A stretch of 64,000 bases of DNA from Castanea sativa. Its lineage: Eukaryota > Streptophyta > Magnoliopsida > Fagales > Fagaceae. Below, piece by piece: positions 1 to 13,200 of the stretch. Position numbers and translations under genes: made by a program. Every line of letters begins with the position of its first letter. Position 1 is the stretch's first letter. The stretch is from assembly GCF_040712315.1 (NCBI RefSeq), contig NC_134013.1, positions 17,705,001 to 17,769,000 of the forward strand. The letters are read 5' to 3'. The notes beneath the pieces are model-generated. The model ran no database searches. It was not told where the DNA came from and saw only the letters and a program-made list of their open reading frames with translations.

Positions 1-214
1 TAACAAGGCCAGCAAAGGGAGCGCCTGATCTAGCAGTGAAGGGCTCAGAGGCAAGAGAAGAAGAAGCAGGAGACATTGGCTCAAATGGGTGTAGACTTCT
101 CATAGAAGACATTGGAGTTGACAAACCAATCAATAGCTTTGAACACCCTTTACTCTCTACCACCTCTACTTTACCACTACCACTACCACCACCACCACCA
201 CCACCACCACCCAT
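1..214 (-). CDS. BRCT-domain protein, left copy: first coding exon, runs off the window edge
   Basis: On the minus strand an ATG at 214-212 opens a frame running to the edge; an in-frame TAA four codons upstream fixes the start. The product begins with a run of nine Gly, then SGSGKVEVVESKGCSKLL, a Ser/Pro-rich stretch, and ends in PFAGLV. This matches exon 1 of the right copy at 58453-58239, which continues GLVICVTGLS, the usual first beta strand of a BRCT domain. BRCT domains bind phosphopeptides in DNA-damage and cell-cycle proteins, so a nuclear role is inferred from the family. No lesion is visible in this part, so this may be the working copy, but the rest lies outside the window. The exact orthologue is not named because I cannot search. 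Confidence 0.72.
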   Translation of the reverse strand, partial: MGGGGGGGGGSGSGKVEVVESKGCSKLLIGLSTPMSSMRSLHPFEPMSPASSSLASEPFTARSGAPFAGLV

Positions 215-354
215 TGCCACTGCTTAATAAAAACAACCCATTAAAGCAGAATGAAGAATTTGACTAAAGAATCAAAAAAAAAAAAAAAAGGAATGAGAAT
301 CTACAAAAGGAAGAAGCTGAAGACAAAGAGTGAATTTTAAGGATGTTGATGAAG

Positions 355-368
355 TTATAATATAAAAA
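355..368 (-). promoter_or_regulatory. Candidate TATA box for the left BRCT gene
   Basis: The minus strand reads TTTTTATATTATAA about 140 bases upstream of the ATG at 214, a normal plant spacing if the 5' leader is about 110 bases. AT-rich sequence is everywhere here, so this rests on position only. Confidence 0.3.
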
Positions 369-1350
369 GGGTTAGAGAGAAAAAGAGAGAATTTTCTTGA
401 AGGAAGTGCTTCTTCTATCTGACTTTGAGTATTGAGTTCTCGTACGAGAGGTTAACTTAGGAGTTTGCTTTTTCTGTTTTCACTTTAGTTTTTTTATTTT
501 TTTTTTTTATTTTTTTTTGGAGTCATGAAAAAGAAAGAAAGTGAAATAAAACGGGAAAGTTGCACTTGCATTTTGCAGAGGCAGGGGGAACCAGTTGTTC
601 AAAAAGCTGGTTTTAAAATTTTCTTTTACTCCCGTTAAGGGCTTGTATTTTGATGGAATTACAGAACGGCCATTGAGATGAGGTGGGCCCATTAGGGCCT
701 TGTTCATTTCATGCTGCTTTAATTTGTGAGTTTTTAAGAGCCAAAAAAAATTGAGAGGTGTGTCTGTGTAGTTGTGCAAGTGTCATTATCACTCTCACGA
801 GGAGGACCTCAAAGTAAAGTAAACATTGGTTTCAAATACTGTTCTATACTATTCCATTTCATTTTCTATCTACATTTATCTCCCAACAAAAATTCCAGTA
901 ACACAAAATAATTTACAATTTTTATCACAGCTACCCACATAATTAATTATAACAAGTGAATAAAAAATAACGAATTTATATAAAAGTTACAAACAATCCA
1001 TTATAATTTTTCCCGTAAAACAATGTGACAAAAATTGTGGTCGGTAGAATCCTTATCTCACTCAATCAGTACAGGTGTTTTGATTAGACGTGTATTCATT
1101 GTTTATGTCGATAGGGGTCCAAGAAGTGAGATATCATAATTGGCAGTTTGGCACTCGCACATACAGATTGTGATGCGTGAAAGAACACAACATACATTAA
1201 TTAGGTTCATCAGTTTAGTCTATAATAGTACACACATATGAAGTTGACAGGATCTGGTATATGTCAAATATGTCTTCTCTGATTGATTTTTCATCTTTAC
1301 TGTTTATTTATCCAATAATGCTACGAATACACACACAAAATTACAACTTA

Positions 1351-1406
<56 letters not shown>

Positions 1407-1974
1407 GGGTTAATTTGTAATTAGAGTAATATTATTTTTATTGAAACCACTGGTTGATTTGTACCCCAATCACAATTACTACTTCAACAAATGTAACAAA
1501 ATGCTGTCAAATTTATTATGTATTTAGACTTTGTTACTCAATAGGCCTTGGAACCCAATGATAGTAACGTAATAAAATGATTCCTCTGCCCCTCTCAATT
1601 AGGAATTCTAATTATTGAAAAAAAATACTATAATATTTTGTGTTGATCAAGATTTTTCTAAGTATATCCGCCTCATGTTTGGAAGGTCTAATTATAAATA
1701 ATAATAATAAATAAATAAAAGATACTAAAAATAAATCATTGAAGATGTCTGTCTTTTTTTTTTTTTTATAACAAAATATTTTTTAAAATGCAAAATACTG
1801 TTCACACGTTTTTGTGCTTTGATTAGTACATAAACAGTACCATATGACCAATAAAAAAAATGCAAATACAACTTCAACGCAGACGTAATGCTAAACAAAC
1901 GCACACTATATATCTCATGTTAGAATAACATACTTGATACTACTAAAAAATATTAATTCAACAAAAAAAAAAAA
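369..1974. other. Intergenic AT-rich DNA
   Basis: No exon, RNA gene or intact transposon was recognised. It holds homopolymer A and T runs and a (TA)n tract at about 1353-1402. It is upstream of the left BRCT gene, so distal promoter elements could lie here. Confidence 0.5.
1353..1402. repeat. (TA)n microsatellite
   Basis: About 25 uninterrupted TA units, read directly. Confidence 0.9.
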
Positions 1975-1979
1975 GATAC

Positions 1980-2673
1980 TGTGGGGGGTAAAAGGACCCA
2001 AGTGGGCATATGGGCCTTTGGACTGTAGCATGGAGGGCTGACCTACTCCAGAATTAAACTCTACGAATTGGCCCATACGCCGAGGATCTGAGGATACAGC
2101 CGAGAACGAGTTTCTCCGCGGACAAATCTAAGAGAACTCAAAACTTCATTATGAAGGTCAAGGTATAACTCTGGAAAGACTAATGGTTAAAAGGGGATAC
2201 CCTGAACCTTCTAGATGTACCAGTGTTAGAGAAAATATCAAGTACAAAGGCTGCCACCTCCGCATTAAAGGCTCTGCATCTACCTCCCTGGCCGCATTAA
2301 TGGAGAAGTGACCCCTGAACAGTAGGGCTGAAACTTCTAGTCACTGTCCAAAAAGCATCAGGGAAGAAAGTATTTAAGGGGAGTGAAGGCCAAAGAGAGG
2401 GGAGGTCGGTAACTAAGAAAGAAATTAAGAATTGTAACCTTTAAAGAAAGAAAGATAAATAATACAGAAGTAGTCATCGGCTCACGTCCGAGAAGGTTTA
2501 TTTACAATTATCGTTTATTAATCACAAGTGTTTGTAATTTTTTAGCCTGTTATCAAGTTCCCAGTGCTTCTAACCTAAGTTTCAAACCCACACTCTACAA
2601 ATTTCATTGTTTAAGGCTCATTGGGCCTGAGCCCATAACCTTCTTTGGGTCCAGGTGCAATTGTGCACTTACA
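1980..2673 (+). mobile_element. Solo LTR, 694 bp
   Basis: The block starts TGTGGGGGG and ends GCACTTACA, has the 5'-TG...CA-3' ends of an LTR, and is flanked on both sides by the exact 5-bp target duplication GATAC (1975-1979 and 2674-2678). It is more GC-rich than its surroundings. A TATA-like TATTTAAGGGG near 2370 suggests plus orientation. No internal retrotransposon sequence is attached, so it fits LTR-LTR recombination. I cannot assign it to copia or gypsy. Confidence 0.78.
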
Positions 2674-2678
2674 GATAC

Positions 2679-5209
2679 TACTAAAATATATTAAATACCA
2701 ACATTTTATTCTGACAGAATAGAATGTGCTGGGAGGCAGAGAACAATTGAAGAAGGTTATCATAGTTTTATGTTCCTTCGTTTACTTCTACGATGTGATT
2801 AATGCAAACAATTTTCATCAACAACTCCTACAAATTTGTTTAGGAATAGGTGTTGGAACTTGGAAGAAAAGGTTATTAAAGTTTTATATATATATATATG
2901 GTTATACAAATTTTTTCACAATTTGTCAAAATGAGAGATTTTTATTTATTTATTTATGAATTGAGGCATTTTTTTAGAATACTAAATGTTTTTAACGCAT
3001 GTATAGAAAGAGGAGAGAATGTCTTAAAATGAATTGAAGCATTGATTAAATAAAAGGGAAATATTAACTAATGTCCTATGAACATTAGTTTAGGAATTAT
3101 TTTAAGAAATTTTCTATGGGAAAATAATAAAAGCAATTAAGGGTATGTTTGGTAACTGTTATTTCGCCTTATTTTCTGTTTCCAAAAACAATTTTTTATT
3201 TTTGAGACTAGAAAACTTGTTTAACAATCCAAAATGGATAGAAAACAAAAACTATTCTCAAAACTCAAATTGTGAAAGAAACTGAAAACATGCAAAATGT
3301 TGTTTTCTGTTTTTAATTTTCAAAAGCCAATGAAATACGCATTTAATTTAATGAATCTGTCTCATTTAATGAGTTAGCATTAGAGTTCAAATCCTAGTAA
3401 CAACATATTTTAATATTTTTTATTTTTTATTTTTCCAAAAAACTATCTTTTTAATTTCAACTAATCAAACATGTTTTTGATAAAAAAAAAATTGTTTTTT
3501 TCTTTATATTCCCAAAAACAAGGTTTTGAAAATAGAAAATAAAAACTAATGCCAAACATAACCTAATTGTTTTTACATTTTTTTTTTATTCTTCATAAAA
3601 GTGGTATTAAAACTTTTCTAAAATAGTTTATTAATAATTGTCCTATGGTCACCTGTTAACAAATTCTAAATTAAATAAACCTGTGTGTGTTTTGATTGAG
3701 AGGTGGGTGAGTTCGTGACACTTGTTCATGATTTCTATTTAAAAAATGCATTGTAATCAAAATAGTATCACGTAGCACACACGGTATTCACGAATTGCAA
3801 GCTTCATTAGTTTTAAATTTTAATGGCAGATGAAATAGTGACCTAAATTAGGTTGATGCTTTCGTCCATAAGAATTTCTCGTGTTTGTTTGTTTATTTGT
3901 TTGAGAATGTGTTTATTTATTCATTTATAGATAGATATGTTTTAAATTTGTGACATTTACTTCGTGATTATTTTTCTTTACCATCAATTTTAAACATTAA
4001 TTACTATTAGGCAAGCAAAATTCAATTTTTTAACTTTTTAAGTCCCATATTTAACCAAGAAAAAAAGTACTAATTAGCTAATTAAAAAGCTAAAGACATT
4101 TTAATTTTTAAAACTTTCACTTTCTCAATTGAATTAACTAAAACTCATAATCATATACAGTAAAACTTCCCTTCCCATTTGTGAAATTTGAAAAATACAG
4201 TAAATCTCATGGGCATGGTCATCGGAATTGCACTTGTATAGGTATTGTTTTCACAAATGAGAAGTTGGCAACCTTCGGGTACCAGACTACTAGACCCACA
4301 AATTTGGTTGCTAAACGTCACACAAAGTATTAATAACTATTCAAGTTGACCAATATATTATATTGTGGAAATTTATAAAAATATATATATTTGTTCAAGG
4401 GTAACATCAAAGTTGTGTTCTAAAATAAAATATCATTATGGCTGAGTATTTAGCAAAAAAAAACATTATGGTTGAGTACTTTAGTTGATGTCATGAGAAC
4501 CAGTATATAAGTATTACGTGAATATGAATATATAAAAATTAAAAAAAAAAACTAAAAATTTATTATATATGTTGTAGAAGCTTTTGTCCAAACTCGCCTT
4601 TAATAATTAATTATAATGAAATTATTATCGGAATTTCATGTTCAAATAAATTTTGTACAGTTTTGGTGAAAATCTTTCACTTTTTTTCAAACTTTTATCG
4701 ATCTTAACAAAATCATAAATTTAGAATATGTTTTCTTTCAGGAGTAAAAACCATGTTAATGATCTATCTGAAGCCATGGAATAAGTAGTGTACGAATTGA
4801 ATCAGATCGAAAAGGATTCTCAACCAAAAAAAACCCCACAAGCAATTATTATTGTTAAAAATCTTTAATTATCTACATCAAATTGATGGTTGAGGCGAGC
4901 TGTGTGGCCTTGTGCGCACACTTCTAGGACTACATTATTCAATTGAAAATGGCTGGTACCTGGTGGGGAGTGGGGACTCATTCCTCATGACTCATGACTC
5001 ATGACTTAATTCATAATTTTCCTCAACCAGTAGACAGTAGTTTCCAAAAAATAGATTCCTCAAAAAAAAAAAAAATCCCCAACCAGCCAAGTTTCTCCCA
5101 GAGGCCATTGTATAACTATAGACTCTATAGTGCAAATTCAATTTAATAAATTAATAAAAACTCATTTTAAATTCCGTACAATATTTAACTTAAAAAATAA
5201 TAATAACTT
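2679..5209. other. Intergenic DNA with one MITE
   Basis: Apart from the MITE at 3141-3563 no feature was recognised. Short open frames here show no domain and no splice-supported structure. Confidence 0.45.
3141..3563. mobile_element. Harbinger/Tourist-like MITE, 423 bp
   Basis: Terminal inverted repeats begin GGGTATGTTTGG on the left and, reverse-complemented, GGTTATGTTTGG on the right. A TAA trinucleotide flanks both ends (3138-3140 and 3564-3566), the duplication expected of PIF/Harbinger. The interior is AT-rich with no coding potential. A 3-bp duplication is weak evidence alone; the paired ends carry the call. Confidence 0.6.
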
Positions 5210-5214
5210 ATTAA

Positions 5215-5489
5215 TGTAGGGAATTTTCACGAATTTTTAAACTTGTGAGAGACACTATTAAAAAAAACACAAGTCAAAGAAAAATAATTACACACACAAG
5301 ACAATTTTTTTTTCTCTCTCAAAAAAACGACAACTACAAACCCTAATCACAAAACAAAGTTTTCTACATCCTGCGCACAGGATTCACAAAAAATAAGCCT
5401 AAAAAAATCTCCCATTAAAAATCACGCAACATTATTCGGGTCGAGTCGTCAACCGGATCAAACATAACTAGGCTCCATAAAGCCCAACA
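5215..5489 (-). mobile_element. Possible short solo LTR, 275 bp
   Basis: Ends are TGTAGGG...GCCCAACA, or TGTTGGGC...CCCTACA on the minus strand, flanked by ATTAA and ATTGA (4 of 5 matching). The terminal inverted motif and size fit a short LTR or TRIM-type element. No partner LTR is present. Confidence 0.42.
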
Positions 5490-6611
5490 ATTGAAATTAT
5501 ATTTTGTATGTACTAAAAAAAATTATTTGACTTAGGTTAGGTTATGTTTGGACAAGCTTATTTTCTAACTTATTTAGTTCTTTATTTTTTTTAGAAGAAT
5601 CTAACTTATTTAGTTAATTTGACTAATTACAATTTTTTTTTAATTATAAAACTTCACCGTCTTTTAAGGTACGTGTTGTAACATATAACCATATTTAAAC
5701 AAAATATATTTCAAACAGAAAAAACCAATTAAAACAAACTCATCCGCTTCTCAAAAAAAAAAAAACTCATCCAAATACATAATTAATGAAGTTGACGAAA
5801 GAGGTTAAACTGTATAAGATTTAAAAGCCCACCTGGAAGGTGGAATCTTTCGTGGCAGTATATCATAGATAATTATATTGTATTAGCATGTTCAATGCCC
5901 AAAAAAAAAAAAAACAAAACAGTGTATTGTGTAATTTGGAGTTCAATTCCTGCTTACTTAAAAATCGATTAGTGTCTTAGTCTGATAATAAATGACTATT
6001 ATCAGAAATAAGTGCCATAAAAAAAAAAAAAAAAAAAATCCACTTGTGCCATGCCTAGTACTATCATTTTTTTTTTTTTTTTTTTTTTTGTTCACAGTGA
6101 ATGTCAAGCTCAAACAAATAAACAAAGTTTTGATAGGTTGACCACTAAAGCAAAATTTAGACACTTTTCACGAATGGATGCAAATGAGCGATTTTGATTT
6201 GTTTATTGAGGATGCATAGGCTTTTGTTATTATAGATTACTTTATTTTACTAAAAAAATAATTCGGGTAAAAGTACAATTGTGTTGAAAAAGCAAAATGA
6301 AACTTTTTTATATAAGCGGAATTACCACGTGGCATTCCCCATAACACACCACTTGTCAAAATATACTGCAAAGTCTTGCAGGGGCTCATCAATGGCAAAG
6401 CCACCAAAAATAAGACAAGAAAAAAATGATGATAAATAGAAAGATAGAGTAGGCCAGTCAATGAAGCTATCAATGTCCAGATAAAAATGCCTTGTAGTGG
6501 CTAGTGTAGGTGGAAATGAGAATCATGAAGCTGTCAACCACTTCTAGAGGTGGTAAAGCGATGGCTACTGTGAAATTGGAGGTGAAAGTAAGGGAGGATA
6601 GCTAGCTATAG
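5490..6611. other. Intergenic DNA before the first tandem segment
   Basis: Contains long A and T runs (6018-6037, 6068-6089). No gene seen. Confidence 0.4.
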
Positions 6612-9600
6612 AGTGAGATATGCAGCTTCGGCAATCAATCTCATTGTACTCCCCTACAGGAATCCTTAATAGAAAACAATAGTGATTACTGAAGAAATTA
6701 AGGAATTAGCTTCTTCGAGTTTTAGAATCAAGATTTTCTAGAAGTGTTTATGAGTTACAATACTAACAATTTATAGTTGTTTATTAAAAAAAAAGAAACA
6801 ATTTTTACTTAAAAAAACAGTTGAGATTTTATCACATTTTTAATATATATATATTTTTTTGGTTGATAATTCAATAGTTACAACGGAAGACGTGAATCAA
6901 TTGAGTTATAAGATTCTTGTTCACATGTTTAATATCTTAAATGGAATGAATACCAAAACAGTGTCCATATATCTTATTTGAATATTAATAAGGTGAAAAG
7001 ATTTATAATCATTTATTTAATTGTAAATACCGGAATTTCCCTAGGAAATCCCCTAAGAAGTAAGAACTCTAGTGCCTTGCAGCTTGTTTAGTTGAGATTA
7101 AAAAACCAAAAAAGAAGGAGAAGCAATAGCACGGCCCACTAGTTAGTAAAGTGGGCCTTATCTTATTATGTTGATGGACAAGTCCTCAAAAGGGACCTCC
7201 CTTGGTGGGTTTCCAAAGCCCCGTTAAGTGGAGTGCGTGCTCAATACTCAATTTTGGATGTGTTAATGAGGCCCAATTAGTAATTATATTTGCCAAGGTC
7301 CCTTGCAAATTATTTTTGGAGTTCACTTTAAAAAATCACTGATATATAATCTAGTTGCTCAAATTTTCTACTCTATTTTATTGTTCATAGACTGTTTCCC
7401 AAAACCCATCGATGCACAGGGTTATTCAAACCAATCAATTAATAGTTAGCAAAAACGGTAGCCATGATGAGAACTGGTAACAACAAAATGTTAGGTAATT
7501 ATACTAATGTTAATCATAATGAACAAATATGATGTTATGTATTCTCACGATGTTATACAACATATAAATTTATTCCCCACAACTATTTCGATATGTGGTA
7601 CATTATGATGCTTGATGCACAAAAGAGATTTTATTATATTTCAGTTAATTTATTTTTGGATATCAATTGTATTTTTATTTTAGGTCTTTTTTTTTTTTCA
7701 TTTAATAAGTAAGGTTTCTACACCAATTAAAATTAGGGTTTAGTATTTCTGTATAAACAAATTATTGTACTCATTTCTAACGATGATTTTGATGAATAAC
7801 AATTTGTTTTGATTTTATGGTACTGACTCCAACCAATTCTAGGCACTAACTCCTATTGAGTTTTTCTTGCTAACCTTTATTTTCCTAAGTGCTAACTCCA
7901 AGCAAGCCTAAGTGCTAATTCCTATTTTTCTAACCTTTATTTTTCTATGTATTTCAATTTTATTGTTGCAAAATTCTGATTTTCATGTGTCACATTCCCA
8001 TATCACCCCTTTTTTATCACTAATCTTCATTTTGCATCGTAAAATCTCATATTTGCATTGCAATGAGGTCCCATAGCAAGAACTACAATCCCCATTCCAA
8101 AAAAAAAAATTCACTTATTGCTAGCTAGCTAGCAGTGATGTCAATTACAATCTTAATTTTTATTGGTCCCAAACGCGAATGGTAGTACCATTAGGAGCAG
8201 ACAAATTTGCATCCCTTGGGAATAGACAAATGTAATTTGGGGCTTGGGGCTTAAAGTGAAAAATTTATGCAGTGGTTTTAATATGTAAATATTAATTAAA
8301 AAAATTATTTAATACTAGTCAAATCAAGGTTAATTAAATACATTAAATATATAATTTGACGAATAATACCAACTAAACTAATGTTAATTTCATATAGAAA
8401 AGTGAATATCATAGTTGAACCATAAATATTAATAAAAATATATTACAATTAAAAAAGATACTTTATTTTGAATATACGATGATGCATGGTTAAGTAAAGT
8501 TGTAATCTAATTTTTAATTTTATATCTTGTTTTTAAGAGAAAGAAATAGATATTATTTGGTGTGTGGCTTTGTAAGATATGAGTTTACAAAATTAAAGTC
8601 TCAAATTGTTAGGGGAGATTAATCTATAATTGATGATTTAATACATTCGCAACATTTTTTTGAAACATATTAGGGTTTCAATTGGGTTAGGGTTTTATTG
8701 GTCTCGTACATTGAGAGTCTTAATATAAATGAAAAGGAAAAATGTGCTAGAAGCACTATAAAATGTTCACAATATGATGTGACATTGATTCTCATTGATG
8801 AAATTCATCAATCTAACTAATGAATGTTTAAATCACTTTTTTGTGTTTAGTAACATGACAATTTCTAAGTCAATAGTAAAATTTGTAGTATTCTTAACAT
8901 CACTAATAAAAAAAATGCCCAACCTTTTAAAAACTATATATAATTTTATAAAAATTTGAGTCTTTAACCATGGGATGTAGGGTCTTTTTTCCTAAGAAGA
9001 TTTTTTTTTTTTTTGGGTGGGGCCTTAGGCCTAGGCCTTTGGCTAGCCCTAAATAGATATATCAGCCCTAAAACCAATAACCTTATCCAAAACCGGTTTC
9101 TCTCTACCCAAACAAATATAGTGTCTGTGAAACAAGACCATCCACCAAGAGAGGTTATTGTATATGAGAGCCATATTATGGTGTGATTACCTCTCACTAA
9201 TTCACTACCACACACTAACAAATTTACGAACCATCTAATTTAGATGAAAATTGCTCCTATAAGAAATTGAAAAACAAATAGATGTAAATAAACTCCATCT
9301 TATAATTTAGGTAGGAATTACTAATAGTTTATACCATCCGGAATTGCACAAAATACAACTACCTCACCTACACAAGGAAGAACTGACGAAAACTAAATAA
9401 AACTAACAACTTGCAGCCAACATACCAAGAAATCACCCTCCATTTGTCAGCAGGCTAGCCTCATAATCCCTGAACAGCCAGGAAAAAAAAAAGTGAAAAT
9501 CCATTAAAGCATCACTTGAAATAAAACTATTGCAATGATTATATATATACACACAATTCTTCTTTCATTAATTTTGATACATTTTGAGCAAGGGAGGTGA

Positions 9601-9679
9601 TTGTCACAATAACTTATTTAGAGAAATTGAGCATCATGTCACATATAATAGAATGTAAAAACTGTTACCTTTTTTCCCA

Positions 9680-11271
9680 TCAGTTGGGGCAATTCCACCT
9701 CTTGTGCCCTATCTCCCCACAGGAAAAACATCGAGCTTTAGCCCTTTTCCTACGGTCATTGTCACTTGTATATCCTGATTGCTCTCTTTCAAAAGATGCA
9801 TCACTAACATTTTTCTCTTCAGCTTTATCATGATCCATTTCTAGTATTGCACAATAGAATAAGAGTTCGCGCAATCCCCAATCCTTTTTACTAAGTTCAT
9901 ATTCATGTTGCAGATATGAAAAACGTGGAGGAAGAAGAGAATCCACAGCCATTGAAACAAGATAAGAATCATCAGATAAACCCATAAAATTCACAGCTCT
10001 CAACCTTGAGTAAATACCGGCCATCTCCTTAATGTGTTCAATGACACTCCCTTCACCATCAAACTTCATACTTGCTAACTTGCGATACAGTGAATAGACC
10101 CCATCTTTCTCCATTTTCATAAATAAAGCCTCAAGAGCATCAAAAAATTGTTTGGCACTGCCAGTACTGTCATACACAAGACCACGAATACCAAAATCAG
10201 TCTTGGCTGTCATCATCAAAAGGCTTAAGCGATTACTTTTCTCCCATGTTTCATATTCAGCTGCATCGGTTGGTTTTTCTTTGTAAAGGGCAACATCTAG
10301 GTCCAATAAACCAAGTACAATTTGCAAATCAGTTTTCCACTTTGTCCAGCTCTCAAAATTCAGATCCTCCAAAGTCTTCATGGCAGAAAAATGACTCATC
10401 ATTGCTAAGGCGTGCGCTAATGTTTCGTAAAAAAGGGAAAACAAAATCAATCTCACAAATCAATAGGAATATACTATATACACACTTATTGTGCTTGTGG
10501 GCATCAAGGCATTCCCACAAATGTATTTTATAAATTGATATCTTCTTGTTTCAGTTCTGTTGCATTTTTAAAATCCTCACTTTTTTTTTCTAGGTATAAC
10601 TTATTTCAAAAAACACATTTTCAAAGAACTAAAAAATAAGTTGTATCAAATAACGAATTTTTTCCTCACTAAAAATACATTTTGTTGTAGTGGAAGTAAG
10701 GTTTAGGCCATCATGTATATATCAACATTAAGAGAAATCTGCACACATGCACTCACATAAAAGCCGTAATCAAACACATGTAATAGGTGTATTTCTCAGT
10801 GTAGATTTTGATAAAGAGTCCCAATTGATACTAATTAACTCCAATTGTTGCTCTACACCTAGGAGTTCATACTTCATGATAAACTCATAAAGTCCTTGGA
10901 GTTCAAGGTTGACTTCCTAATTCTTCTCTAATTTAGTAGTAGAATAGCGCAACTTTTTTTTTTTTTCAAGGGGGAGAGAAATTTGAATTCTGAACTTTAA
11001 TCGTTTCGTTAGAATCATCAAGAGGTATTGGTTGAATTACAAGACTCTTGACATAAAACTAATCTCACTAAAAACTGTCACATTCAAAAAATTACTTTGA
11101 ACCGCAGTCAAAGAGAACAAGGAAAAATAAAAAACATATCAATTGCAAAACCGGAAAGCAAAACTCAAATTGACAAGAATGAAAAACAGTGACTTTGATA
11201 TAAGCATAGAACAATTATTGATTAACCTGACCTGTGTTGCCGTCAGGCAGCATCGAGGAACTGAGTTCCAT
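9680..11271 (-). CDS. Gag-like zinc-knuckle protein, gene 1 (two exons, intact)
   Basis: Exon 1 (11271-11232) encodes MELSSSMLPDGNT and ends one base into a codon before GTCAGG. Exon 2 begins at 10416 after ACATTAG and stays open to the stop at 9680-9682. Joined, they give 258 residues with an intact phase. The body is a copia-type Gag (UBN2-like) domain, with landmarks LEDLNFESWTKWKTDLQI and WEKSNRLSLL. A C-terminal CCHC knuckle follows, CFSCGEIGHKRWNC (CX2CX4HX4C), which binds nucleic acid in Gag proteins. There is no pol sequence or LTR next to it, and the intron (10417-11231) is conserved in three sister copies. Host function is unknown; domestication is inferred. The alternative is an old gag relic kept by chance. 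Confidence 0.66.
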
Positions 11272-11431
11272 ACTGATTATCCCCTTTCCTCTTTTCTTTC
11301 AACTTTTCAACTTCGACTCTGTTAACTGTAAAAATAAGAAAGAGTTTTTATGATGGTAGGAGTAGAGAGTCGGGCACTGTGAGGCTTGTTAATGTGCAGT
11401 TAATATCGCATTATTTGCACCCCTATAAAGC

Positions 11432-11439
11432 GGTATGGT
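11432..11439 (-). promoter_or_regulatory. Candidate TATA box of Gag-like gene 1
   Basis: The minus strand reads CTTTATAG about 160 bases upstream of the ATG at 11271. The sister copy keeps TTTTATAG at 24323-24330 in the same place, while flanking bases have changed. Confidence 0.4.
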
Positions 11440-11457
11440 ATGGTAGTGTAGCGGATA

Positions 11458-11735
11458 TATAGGGCCACTCACTCACGTTATCCGATATCCACTCCTCAAA
11501 GAATGCCGACTATGCGGTTTCCGAAACTTCAAGATTCAATTTCGCTGTAATGTAACTGCAAGTTAGAACCAAAAACATGGGATAGTCTATTTTGTATGAT
11601 GACGGCTTCCTTGGTTGTTTGTAACGAGGTAGCGTCCTCTTTGCAAGCGCGGGCTGATGTCGTCCAATTTTGTAATTGAAATTGTAATATAACTAAAATT
11701 GTCGTTCCACCAAAAAAAAGAAAAAAAAGAAAACG
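11458..11735 (+). mobile_element. Segment-1-specific insertion ending in an A-rich tail
   Basis: Segments 1 and 2 match up to the GTAGCGGATATA region and again from AACGTCAAA. Segment 2 has only about 20 bases between (24355-24375), whereas segment 1 has about 280 ending in an A-rich tail. A 3' A-rich end suggests a LINE 3' fragment or other retroposed sequence. No coding domain or clear target duplication is visible. Confidence 0.45.
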
Positions 11736-12059
11736 TCAAAGGCACCAATAATACTAGCCTCTGGGGCTAGTATTATTTGGGCAAAGGTTAATTTAGATTA
11801 TTTATTTATAATAATTTGAGAGTACTACATTTTTCAATCATAAAAAAAAAAAAAATCTATAGGTGTGATGAGTATTATGTGTAGTGAAATAATTTTTCAT
11901 TACACCCTAAGATAGATATAAGATTAGGAATTGACAAATAAATAATTTCCCTCTTCGTTTCAAAAATAAAATAAAATAAAAATGATAAAGAAGGGAACAC
12001 CATAGGTACAATGTAATTACACATTCAAAGAAGAATATATAGAATATATGATTGAAACT

Positions 12060-13200
12060 AGTACAAAGAAAGTTTGGTAAAATTTCAATAATTAAAATCA
12101 TTAGTGTGTTAGAGTTTGTCCACCAATATTGTGAAGCATTCACTACCAATCCAATTTAGTACACAATCTTGATAAGTAAACACATGCTATTTGATTGGAA
12201 GATTTAGAAATAAGCTTTATTAATAAACTCTCTTTAGTTGATTATATTTATCAATTGTTCCAATAATTTAGTCTAGAAAATAATAATTTTGCTAGAAAAA
12301 CTCAAGAATATCACATACCTTAGGGGCAGTACTATGACAAAAGTAATATCTAACAAGATTATTATGTTTTACTAGAGAGATTGTAAAACTCTATTTTAAC
12401 AATAAGAAAATTCAAGAATAGACTTATGAAAGAATTAGAAATTAAGTATCAATCTGAAAAAACAATTATGAAAAGAGAACAATTGATTTTAATAATCAAA
12501 ACGTAAAAAACATGTTTAGATTGAATAGTGGACAATTTACAATACTGAGATTTACCTCTAACCCTACCTTAGGTTCTTAAGTTTCCATAGAAAATAAAAA
12601 CAATAAAAATTTATGAAAAATAAGGCTTCTCAGCAGCAAAAAACGTGGCTGCTCTTGTACCCGTTTAATATATATTACATTCAAAACCCTAAAAACACAT
12701 GCTCCCTAAAAAGGAAAAAAAAAAAAAAGTCAATTTCCGTTTTTCAATGGTAGGTCAACTTCCAGGTCAGTTTTGGCCTTGAATACCGAAGATTTTGAAG
12801 TTTTGCTAAACTACAAAGTTTTAGGTTTTCAAGTCCTCTTTCTGTGGCTGCAAGAATCAAGTCAATCCGATATCGGAGTAAAAAGATAGACCAAAATACC
12901 AAAACTGGTCAGAATATTTCCATGTCAGGATTTTTTCCAACTTTAGTTCAAACGAATTTCTCTCTTTCTTTTTATGTTTCCACACATCTTTGACTCATTA
13001 AATTATTCGAAAGCCACTTCTCAATTGATCTTCACCTTTGAATTCTCTTGGTTTCATGTCTACATGCTTAGCTCATTAGTTTTAATCTTCTACAAGAGAA
13101 AAAAATATACATAATGAATATATTGAACTCTCATATTTACATGTAAGTATGAGAATAAATACAAATAGATGTGATAATGCTGACCAAAATTAAGATAATA
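12060..13200. other. Non-coding block shared only by segments 1 and 2
   Basis: This 1.1-kb stretch aligns with 24410-25470 and is missing from segments 3 and 4. The minus strand has a TATA-like run near 12670 followed by a GC-richer stretch, so it could be an old LTR or a distal promoter of Gag-like gene 1. I found no reading frame or terminal repeats to decide. Confidence 0.4.

Noticed and set aside
36..227. Plus-strand frame with a proline run
   Set aside because: It is antisense to the BRCT exon; the proline codons are the complement of the Gly run that follows the minus-strand ATG.
5543..5783. Possible MITE with GTTATGTTTGGAC and inverted TTATGTATTTGGATG ends
   Set aside because: Ends match poorly and the TTA flanks are common in such AT-rich sequence.
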